From: JAAXHH01 sp965248395
GTDB taxonomy: Bacteria; JAAXHH01
Direction: 5' to 3'
Length of the DNA: 64,000 nt
NCBI GenBank assembly: GCA_965248395.1
Contig: OZ252103.1
Coordinates: forward strand, 558,001 to 622,000
Numbering within the stretch: position 1 is the stretch's first letter; every line of letters starts with the position of its first letter. Positions 57,268 through 64,000 of this stretch are shown in pieces. The notes under the pieces were generated by a model that was not told the origin of the DNA, ran no database searches, and saw only the letters and a program-made list of their open reading frames with translations. The position numbers and the translations under genes were made by a program.

Positions 57268-58668
57268 ATGGAAGGAATGAACACTGGTACCGTGGCGCAG
57301 ATCATCGGCGCCGTCGTTGACGTCGAATTCGGATCGGGCGGTCTGCCGAAGATCCACAACGCCCTTGAGGTGCCCGTAGAAGACGGTGACGCGCTGGTCC
57401 TCGAAGTCCAGCAGCACCTGGGCGACAACAAGGTGCGCTGCGTGGCCATGGAGGCCACAGACGGACTGGTTCGGGGCGTGACGGTCATCGATACCGGCGG
57501 TCCCATCAACGTGCCCGTCGGGCCCAACGTCCTCGGCCGCATGATGAACGTCCTCGGCCGACCCATCGACGACCGGGGCCCCGTTGAATCGGAGCACCGG
57601 TACCCGATACATCGCCACGCGCCGGAACAGGAGGACCTGACGACCTCGTCGGAGATGTTCGAAACGGGGATCAAGGTCGTGGATCTCATGGAACCCTACA
57701 CCCGCGGCGGAAAGACGGGCCTGTTCGGCGGCGCCGGCGTGGGCAAGACCGTGCTGATCAAGGAACTGATCAACAACATCGCCCGGGAACACGGCGGATA
57801 CTCGGTTTTCGCAGGCGTGGGTGAACGGACGCGCGAGGGCAACGACCTCTGGCTCGAGATGGAAGAAGCCAAGGTGCTCGACAAGACGGCCCTGGTGTTC
57901 GGCCAGATGAACGAGCCGCCGGGTGTGCGTCTTCGCATCGGCCTGACCGGCGTCGCCTTAGCCGAGTATTTCCGCGACGAGGAAGGCCGGGACGTGCTGC
58001 TTTTCATCGACAATATCTTCCGATTTGTGCAGGCGGGGTCGGAAGTATCGGCTCTCCTCGGCCGCATGCCCTCGGCCGTGGGGTACCAGCCAACCCTGAG
58101 CACGGAGATGGGCGATCTGCAGGAACGCATCACTTCCACGAAACTGGGCGCCATCACCTCGGTACAGGCCATTTACGTCCCCGCCGATGATTATACCGAC
58201 CCGGCCATCGTGACCGCCTTTCCCCATCTCGACGCCATCACCGCGCTGAACCGTGATCTCTTCGCACGGGCCATCTTCCCGGCCGTGGACCCCCTTGAGT
58301 CCAACTCCCGTCTTCTGGATCCGGCGGTTGTGGGAGAGAGGCATTACAGCGTGGCGCGAGCCGTACAGCAGAGCCTGCAGCGGTACAAGGACCTCCAGGA
58401 CATCATCGCCATCCTGGGCATCGACGAACTGTCGGACGACGACAAGCAGGTGGTGTCCCGCGCGCGAAAGATAGAGATGTTCATGACCCAGCCCATGTTC
58501 GTTGCGGAGACCTTCACCGGATTGCAGGGGCGTTACGTCAAGGTCGAGGAAACGGTCGAGGGATTTGAGAAGGTGGTCACCGGCGAGTGCGACGAATTGC
58601 CCGAACAGGCCTTCTACATGGTGGGCACCATCGACGAAGCCTTCGACAAAGCCAGGGAGCTTCAGTAG
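57268..58668 (+). CDS. atpD: F-type ATP synthase subunit beta
   Basis: 466 residues. Walker A GGAGVGKT (154-161), catalytic-Glu segment GVGERTREGNDLWLEM, Walker B DVLLFIDNIFRFVQAGSEVS, and the lever region IAILGIDELSDDDKQVVSRA containing DELSDDD (the usual DELSEED variant). Catalytic subunit. It ends 3 bases before atpC. Confidence 0.98.
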   Translation: MEGMNTGTVAQIIGAVVDVEFGSGGLPKIHNALEVPVEDGDALVLEVQQHLGDNKVRCVAMEATDGLVRGVTVIDTGGPINVPVGPNVLGRMMNVLGRPIDDRGPVESEHRYPIHRHAPEQEDLTTSSEMFETGIKVVDLMEPYTRGGKTGLFGGAGVGKTVLIKELINNIAREHGGYSVFAGVGERTREGNDLWLEMEEAKVLDKTALVFGQMNEPPGVRLRIGLTGVALAEYFRDEEGRDVLLFIDNIFRFVQAGSEVSALLGRMPSAVGYQPTLSTEMGDLQERITSTKLGAITSVQAIYVPADDYTDPAIVTAFPHLDAITALNRDLFARAIFPAVDPLESNSRLLDPAVVGERHYSVARAVQQSLQRYKDLQDIIAILGIDELSDDDKQVVSRARKIEMFMTQPMFVAETFTGLQGRYVKVEETVEGFEKVVTGECDELPEQAFYMVGTIDEAFDKARELQ

Positions 58669-58671
58669 ACT

Positions 58672-59073
58672 ATGGCCGGTGAATTTCCCCTAGTCATCGT
58701 CACGCCTTCCAGCATGACCTTTGAAGGCGAGGTGCGCAGCGTGCTTGCGCCAGGCTCAGACGGCTACTTCGAGGTGCTGATCGGTCACGTGCCGATGCTG
58801 ACCTCGCTGCGGCCCGGTGTCCTGACCATTCGAAACGACGACGGCCGGTCGGAATACACCGTTTCGGGAGGATTCGTCGAAGTGCTGCGGTCCCAGGTGA
58901 CCGTCCTGGCCGAGACCATCGAAGAGGTGAGAGCCATCGACGTGGATCGTGCGCGCCAGGCCGAGGAACGGGCACGCCAGCGTCTGGGATCGGGCGAAGA
59001 AGGCGTCGACATCGAACGGGCAAAGACTTCGCTGAACCGGGCTCTCAACCGCATCAAGGCGAGCTTGGAATAG
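58672..59073 (+). CDS. atpC: F-type ATP synthase subunit epsilon
   Basis: 133 residues. The N-terminal beta-sandwich has VVTPSSMTFEGEVRSVLAPG and the GHVPMLTSLRPGVLTI turn. The C-terminal two-helix domain is ERARQRLGSGEEGVDIERAK. It can inhibit ATP hydrolysis. Last gene of the operon. Confidence 0.94.
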   Translation: MAGEFPLVIVTPSSMTFEGEVRSVLAPGSDGYFEVLIGHVPMLTSLRPGVLTIRNDDGRSEYTVSGGFVEVLRSQVTVLAETIEEVRAIDVDRARQAEERARQRLGSGEEGVDIERAKTSLNRALNRIKASLE

Positions 59074-59100
59074 CCCTCCTGCGCCGACGCCGACAATCCC

Positions 59101-60089
59101 ATGAAAAACCCCGGCAGCGGTATCGAACTTGAGCTGGAGCCGGTCGCGTGCGCGATATGCGGCAGATCGGAACCCAACCCGACCCCCGTTTTTGAAGGTT
59201 ACGACTTCGAGTACCGGACCTGCGACAACAGGTTTCGGTTCGCCGAATGCTCTGCGTGCGGCCACGTGTATCTTTCTCCCTGCATCCGAGCGGATGATAT
59301 TGAGCGTATCTACCCCGAAGACTACTTGCCAAGTGACATGGCTCCTGCCTATCCAGCTTTTAGGCCTGTCAGATGGTTGAAACTAAACGTATTTGACCGG
59401 GGATGGATCCGTCAAGTCCTTGCCCATCTCCGTGAGGGATCGAACGTACTCGAAATCGGCGCCGGTACGGGAAGCCAACTGCAGCATCTTGCATCCACTT
59501 CGCCGTTTTCATTGAGACTCTTCGCCAACGACCTCCATTTCAACGAATCGGTTCGAACGTCCTTGGCCGCCGAGAACATCGTACTTTACGAGGTCCCCAT
59601 CGAGCGGGTATCCAGTTCTCAAAGGTTCGATGCCATCATTTGTATGCATGTCATCGAACATCTGGTCAATCCCCGGCTAACTTTGCAGTGGATCGCTGAA
59701 CATCTTGCCCCGGGGGGAATCCTGTACCTTGAGACGCCCGATCTGAGTGCGCCCGCACGGTTCCTGTTCAAAAACCACTGGGCCTCTCTGTCTTTTCCCC
59801 GTCATTTTCATCTTTTCTCTCGCACGAAAATCGCGGACCTTTTCACCGGATGTGGCCTTAAGATCGTCTCTCATCATGCTGTCGTGGAAGCCAGTGCCTG
59901 GACCGTGAGTATTCGTAACAGACTTGGTATGGATTCTCTATTCGCAACAGAGGCATACTGGGCGTCATTGACTACAGGAACGTAATTGCGCGTACCTTAT
60001 TCAGTGCGGTCGACCTCGTATGTATGTTGTTCGGGTTCTCCACGTCGACCCAGGCGTTGATTGCACGGAAACCGGCAGGCGCCGGTTGA
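59101..60089 (+). pseudogene. Zinc-ribbon SAM methyltransferase with frameshifted C-terminus
   Basis: The open frame 59101-59985 gives 294 residues. N-terminal paired CAICGRSE and CSACGHVYLSP form a zinc ribbon. The class I methyltransferase core follows: VLEIGAGTGSQLQHL, FDAIICMHVIEHLVNPRLTL and LAPGGILYLETPD. The last dozen residues look out of frame. Another frame across the stop reads RGILGVIDYRNVIARTLFSA then VDLVCMLFGFSTST to a stop at 60087-60089, a normal C-terminal amphipathic end for this family. So a one- or two-base indel near 59940 is likely. The catalytic core is intact, so activity may remain. Targets of such proteins are often sugars or lipids. Confidence 0.65.
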
Positions 60090-60135
60090 ATCGTGTGAAG
60101 AATATGATCCGGCGGGCACCGGAACGTACTCCTCT

Positions 60136-60912
60136 TCATTCCCTTAAAATAGCCAAATCCCCGATCGCCTTTCTAAACCCGTCCTTCAGGACTGGCTCGT
60201 CGCCCCCGATAAGGAGCAGACGGACGCCCTCTGCTACCTGTCGCTGGACGTTCTCCTCGTCATCCATGGATCCGAGCAGGGGATGGCCCACGGGTTTGCC
60301 CGTTCGCTGTCCGGCTTCCCGCACGCGGCGGAGCGCGTCGAGGTAGTCCGGATGGTCGAACCGGAAGGGGATGCCGAGGGAGATACACAGGTCCACCGGA
60401 CCCACGATACAACCGTCTACCCCCTCCACGTCCATAATGCCATCGATGTTCTCGACCGCTTCGGACGATTCGATGATCGGCACATACATCACGGTGTCGT
60501 CGATCCTGTCGGTATATTCCTCGTCGAAAAGCCCGTAACCCGCTGCGCGGTGGGGTCCCCAGCCCCGCGTGCCGCGCGGGGGATAACGGCAGGCATCCGC
60601 CCCGAGGCGGGCTTCCTCCGGCGTGTTTACGAAGGGAACGACGATCCCCAGGGCGCCCATATCCAGGTACAGCTTGATCAGGTCCGGGTCATTGCGGGCG
60701 ACGCGTACCACGGGCGTAGCTTGCGTGCACCCAATCGCCTGGATCTGGGCCTGCACGGTAACCGGCGTCTGCGGAGCATGTTCCGTGTCGATCAGGATCC
60801 AGTCAAATCCGGCCAGTCCGGCCAGTTCCGCGATAGCCGGCGATCCGAATCTAAGCTGTATTCCGAAGGTGGGTTTACCCTCATCCAGCAGGCCCTTGAG
60901 GCGGCTGTTCAT
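60136..60912 (-). CDS. HpcH/HpaI-family aldolase
   Basis: About 258 residues (ATG 60912 or 60915, the upstream gene's TGA overlapping). TIM-barrel aldolase motifs: FGIQLRFGSPAIAELAGLAG, FDWILIDTEHAP, metal-binding YVPIIESSEAVENID (Glu) and GVDGCIVGPVDLCISLGIP (Asp). Class II aldolases of this family cleave 2-keto-3-deoxy sugar acids or 4-hydroxy-2-oxoacids to pyruvate. The substrate here is unknown. Translational coupling to a dioxygenase suggests a joint catabolic route. Confidence 0.88.
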   Translation of the reverse strand: MNSRLKGLLDEGKPTFGIQLRFGSPAIAELAGLAGFDWILIDTEHAPQTPVTVQAQIQAIGCTQATPVVRVARNDPDLIKLYLDMGALGIVVPFVNTPEEARLGADACRYPPRGTRGWGPHRAAGYGLFDEEYTDRIDDTVMYVPIIESSEAVENIDGIMDVEGVDGCIVGPVDLCISLGIPFRFDHPDYLDALRRVREAGQRTGKPVGHPLLGSMDDEENVQRQVAEGVRLLLIGGDEPVLKDGFRKAIGDLAILRE

Positions 60913-61712
60913 CATGAATCACTCGCGGTAACATCCTGGAAGAAACCCAGCTCACGGAGGCGGTCCAGCCATCGTTGCCGTTTCGGACTGCCTTCAGGAT
61001 TGGCGAGCCAGTACGGATCGATCAGGGGATCGTTCGGACGGTTGTACCGGGCGGTAGTCTTGCTGTTGTTCGCCCCCTGGTTTCGCGTGGTTTTGGTTTC
61101 TTCCGGCGTCCTTGGATTGTTGTAGTAAACGCAGGTACACATGCGGCGGTCGGAGGATCCCCCGAAGCTGGCATGCCACAACCGGATGTCGAAGCCCACC
61201 ACATCGCCCGGCTCCGAAGCACAGACGTGGGAAGGTACATGCTCGATGGGCAGGTCGAGGTCGGGCATAACCCGCTTCAGTTCGCCGTGATATGGGTTGC
61301 GGTGAGAACCCGGCATGACACGCAGCGCCCCGGTTTCCGGATCGACGGGTTGCAGGTAAAAAGCGAACTTGATGCCGTACTGGTGGATGCTGTGGGTATC
61401 CGGGTGCCATCTCGTATCGCCCACGTACCGGTTCGCGTCGGTCGCGATGCCGAGCGTATCCTCGCCGTAGAGTTGTTCAGCGACTCCACAGAACCGGGGG
61501 TCTTCCAGAAGACTCACGAAAAAGGGCGTGGATGGTCCCATCATGGTGACCCAGTGTCGGACGGTACCGTCGAAGGGCAGGTGGCGATAGGCCGATTCCA
61601 GCCCATGGTCGAACTCATTGTTGATAACGGCCAGTTCATCCGTTGTAAAGACCTGGCGCAGGACCACGAAACCGAAGGTCTTGTAGTGCTGGTACTGTTG
61701 TTCGTTTAACAT
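60912..61712 (-). CDS. Phytanoyl-CoA dioxygenase (PhyH) family protein
   Basis: 266 residues from the ATG at 61712, which has GGAG nine bases upstream and begins like its family (MLNEQQYQHYKTFGFVVLRQ). An in-frame ATG at 61727 lacks a Shine-Dalgarno. Fe(II)/2-oxoglutarate ligands: RWHPDTHSIHQYG (His, Asp) and DIRLWHASFGGS (distal His), with GALRVMPGSHRN between. An Fe/2OG hydroxylase of unknown substrate. It overlaps the aldolase start by ATGA. Confidence 0.86.
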   Translation of the reverse strand: MLNEQQYQHYKTFGFVVLRQVFTTDELAVINNEFDHGLESAYRHLPFDGTVRHWVTMMGPSTPFFVSLLEDPRFCGVAEQLYGEDTLGIATDANRYVGDTRWHPDTHSIHQYGIKFAFYLQPVDPETGALRVMPGSHRNPYHGELKRVMPDLDLPIEHVPSHVCASEPGDVVGFDIRLWHASFGGSSDRRMCTCVYYNNPRTPEETKTTRNQGANNSKTTARYNRPNDPLIDPYWLANPEGSPKRQRWLDRLRELGFFQDVTASDS

Positions 61713-61745
61713 GACGACAGTCTCCATCCAAGGTAAGAAGCACGA

Positions 61746-62459
61746 CTAAATACGGCGGAAAAGCCCCTGTATGCGTAGCCACCAGACGATCCAGACCGCT
61801 TCGTTGATCACGCCCTGGGAGAGTTTCGAGGTACCGGAACGTCTATCAACGAAGATAATGGGGATTTCTTGCAGCCGATATCCCTTTCGCCAGCACCGGA
61901 AATTCATCTCGATCTGGAACGCGTATCCGTCGGACCGTACATCATCTAGTTCAATATTCTCCAGTACTTCTCGCCGGAAACACTTGTACCCGCTGGTGGC
62001 GTCCCGGATGGTCATGCCCGTAACCAGGCGGGTGTAGATGTTGGCGAAGTAGCTGAGCAGCAACCGGGACATGGGCCAGTTTACCACGTTGATGCCGCTG
62101 ATATACCGGGACCCGATAACCACGTCGCAGGACTTGATCTGCTCTATGAATTCAGGAATCATGGCGGGGTCGTGGGAAAAGTCCGCGTCCATCTCGAAAA
62201 CGCAGTCCACGTCCTGCTGGACTGCGTACTTGAAACCCGCCACGTACGCCGAGCCGAGTCCGAGCTTGGCGGGGCGGTGCAGGACGCTGATCCGGTCGTT
62301 TTCACTCGCCATATTATCGACCAGTTTCCCGGTTCCGTCCGGGGAATTGTCGTCCACCACGAGCACGCGGATCGCCGGATCCAGCGCCATCAGCTCGGGA
62401 ATAAGGAGCTGGATGTTTTCCAGTTCGTTATAGGTGGGAATGATGATCAGAGGTTTCAT
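61746..62459 (-). CDS. DPM1-type glycosyltransferase (GT2)
   Basis: 237 residues. IIIPTYNELENIQLLI, VVDDNSPDGTG, LGLGSAYVAGFKYA, the metal-binding EMDADFSHDP and a late IPIIFVDRRSGTSKLS. It matches dolichyl/polyprenyl-phosphate mannose synthases without C-terminal membrane helices. It would load a sugar onto a lipid carrier at the inner membrane. It lies 18 bases after the YfhO-like gene, a logical partner. Confidence 0.9.
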   Translation of the reverse strand: MKPLIIIPTYNELENIQLLIPELMALDPAIRVLVVDDNSPDGTGKLVDNMASENDRISVLHRPAKLGLGSAYVAGFKYAVQQDVDCVFEMDADFSHDPAMIPEFIEQIKSCDVVIGSRYISGINVVNWPMSRLLLSYFANIYTRLVTGMTIRDATSGYKCFRREVLENIELDDVRSDGYAFQIEMNFRCWRKGYRLQEIPIIFVDRRSGTSKLSQGVINEAVWIVWWLRIQGLFRRI

Positions 62460-62477
62460 GATTTACAGGACACGGCG

Positions 62478-64000
62478 TTAATCCTTTCCCGCCATGCGCT
62501 TTCTGATTCGCAACGCCCCAGCACCAACCAGCATAACTAGGACCAGAATGCTGGCGATCCGGCTCACCAGATGGCCTATGTTGAAGCTCGACGGGTCGAA
62601 CGTCATTACTACGTCATGGCGGCCCTCCGGTACGACCAGGGAGCGCAGCACGTAGTTGGTTTTGTAGATCTCCGCGGGATCGCCGTCGATCGTGGCGCTC
62701 CACCCCGCTGGATAGTAGATCTCGCTCAGGACAAGGAGGCAAGGCGCGTCGGCGTTGACCTCCATGTCGATGCGGTGGGGTGTGTATAGCGTGATTTCCA
62801 CGGACGCGTCCGCCAGCGGACCGAACTGCTGTTCGATGGGTTTTTCCAGGATCGCGAATTCGCCGGGACTGAAACCAGGGTCCTTCATTGCTTCGAAGAT
62901 GGCGTTTTTATCCGTGATGACCTGCGTGCTGTCCACCAGGAAGGCCCGTGGCAGGGCGGCTTCGTTCCGGTACAGATACCTGTCACCGGATTCGGCCACG
63001 GGGGTGAGTGTGTTCTCCGGGAGAGGCTGCCGGGTTACCAGGTACCGGGTGTTCAGCATGTTCAACACGGGAAAGGTGTTGAACCCGACCTTATCCAGGA
63101 GTTCCTGGTAGATGCCCAGCTTGGCGGCGTGGTAGCCGCCCACTGTCGATATGCCGAAATACCCGTACTCGTTCGATGAAAACTCGGACACGGGCATGAT
63201 GCGATAGAGACTTTCGTCGGACTTCAACGCCTGCACGATTTCGTTGTCACGCCCTTCATAGTAGGCTTCAATCCTGCCAGGTGCATGTTCGGGGTTCACC
63301 ACCTGCGAAGCCACGAGTAAAAGGTCAATGACTACGAGTCCGCTTATGCCCGCGGTAAACAGAACCGGGCTGGATTTCCGCGTTGCGTACAGCAGTCCGC
63401 AGGCCGCGCACAGGAACAGCGCCATAGTCCACAGATCGCCCATGAACATGTCGAAGCGAAGGGCATTTAGCCGGGCATGGTAGTCCGCGTTGTCGACAAG
63501 CGCGCCGCGCGCCTGGTGTTCAATGTCCGCCCGTTCATAAACCCCTGTCATGGAGGACTGGAAGGAGGATTCGAAGACGGTCAGCAGGAGGACCAGCAGC
63601 ATCACAGTAGCGGCGGCGGCGCACAGGACCCGTGCGAAGGACCTCAGTCTGTCCCTGCCAGCCCGTATGTGTTCAATTATAGTATGCACCCCGTAGCCCG
63701 CCAGGAGGGCGACAGCAAACTGCAGGATTGCCAGGATCATCACCGGCGCCCGGAACTTGGCGAAGAAGGGGACGAAGTGAAGCATGACGTAGGACACGGG
63801 TGGCAGGTGCCGTCCGAAGGAGACCATTAGCACCAGAACCGCTGCCACGACGAGAAACACGGTCATGCGCGAGCGCCGCAGAACGACGCCCGCAACCGCC
63901 AGCACGAAGACGACGACGCCCAGGTAGTTCGGAAAATCGGTAAAGGGCATGGCTCCCCAGTAGAATTGGCCGCCGAATCCGGCGAAGGAGGGGATGACGA
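62478..64000 (-). CDS. YfhO-like polytopic membrane protein, 5' end outside window
   Basis: The frame runs off the window edge. The ATG at 63950 is internal, since codons before it continue the family pattern (GFGGQFYWGAMPFTDFPNYL). At least 507 residues remain. Several hydrophobic helices are followed by a large extracytoplasmic domain with YFGISTVGGYHAAKLGIYQE, MLNTRYLVTRQPLPEN and YPAGWSATIDGDPAEIYKTN, then a last membrane helix (IASILVLVMLVGAGAL). YfhO/GT-C-like proteins use polyprenyl-phosphate sugars to glycosylate envelope polymers. Confidence 0.85.
   Translation of the reverse strand, partial: VIPSFAGFGGQFYWGAMPFTDFPNYLGVVVFVLAVAGVVLRRSRMTVFLVVAAVLVLMVSFGRHLPPVSYVMLHFVPFFAKFRAPVMILAILQFAVALLAGYGVHTIIEHIRAGRDRLRSFARVLCAAAATVMLLVLLLTVFESSFQSSMTGVYERADIEHQARGALVDNADYHARLNALRFDMFMGDLWTMALFLCAACGLLYATRKSSPVLFTAGISGLVVIDLLLVASQVVNPEHAPGRIEAYYEGRDNEIVQALKSDESLYRIMPVSEFSSNEYGYFGISTVGGYHAAKLGIYQELLDKVGFNTFPVLNMLNTRYLVTRQPLPENTLTPVAESGDRYLYRNEAALPRAFLVDSTQVITDKNAIFEAMKDPGFSPGEFAILEKPIEQQFGPLADASVEITLYTPHRIDMEVNADAPCLLVLSEIYYPAGWSATIDGDPAEIYKTNYVLRSLVVPEGRHDVVMTFDPSSFNIGHLVSRIASILVLVMLVGAGALRIRKRMAGKD

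Overview
The window is a 64 kb piece of a bacterial chromosome. Most of it is dense, GC-rich housekeeping sequence, with an AT-richer, decayed accessory patch at about 15.2-20.2 kb. It holds one complete rRNA operon (16S, tRNA-Ile-GAT, tRNA-Ala-TGC, 23S, 5S, terminator) and about 45 protein genes. A gram-negative-type envelope is suggested by a TonB-domain lipoprotein, TlpA/redoxin-like proteins, a bactofilin with an M23 peptidase, and a bacterial F-type ATP synthase. The 16S gene differs from the common bacterial consensus at normally conserved positions, including the 341F primer site. Together with the PhyH / HpaI-aldolase pair and a YheC/D-like ATP-grasp protein, this suggests an uncultured lineage. 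I suspect something near the FCB/Latescibacterota-type groups, but the sequence alone cannot settle this.

Layout. 1-0.4 kb: 3' end of rsmG. 0.5-9.1 kb, minus strand: a compact five-gene run carB-argJ-Xaa-Pro peptidase-moeA-moeA. 9.3-15.2 kb, minus: a TPR/HExxH protein, comEC and a LolD/MacB-type ABC ATPase. 15.4-20.1 kb: redoxin-like and TonB-domain lipoprotein genes mixed with remnants. These are a decayed FtsX/MacB-type permease, an internally deleted second copy of the ABC ATPase with a near-identical upstream region, a small coiled-coil membrane protein, and an ECF sigma factor fused to a DUF4097-like domain whose frame is broken twice. 20.2-22.0 kb: redoxin and lipA. 22.1-27.5 kb: rRNA operon with promoter, two boxA-like sites and terminator.

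27.6-37.9 kb, plus: an EF-G paralogue, two oligopeptide-type ABC ATPases, a PfkB kinase, a YheC/D-like ATP-grasp protein, folC, a TPR-parvulin fusion and trxB. These are followed by cysE on the minus strand. 39.1-50.2 kb, plus: an S55 (SpoIVB-type) peptidase-domain protein with a secreted beta-propeller protein, yebC, ruvCAB, queA, ispDF and parAB. 50.4-59.1 kb: an M23 peptidase and bactofilin, then a complete ATP synthase operon atpZ-atpI-atpBEFHAGDC. 59.1-60.1 kb: a methyltransferase whose C-terminus appears frameshifted. 60.1-64 kb, minus: a YfhO-like membrane protein (cut by the window end), a DPM1-type glycosyltransferase, a PhyH-family dioxygenase and an HpcH/HpaI aldolase.

I see no phage, transposase, CRISPR array or obvious defence system. 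The most unusual material is the decayed export/sigma patch at 15-20 kb, the sigma-DUF4097 fusion, the S55/beta-propeller pair and the c-subunit ion-site residues.
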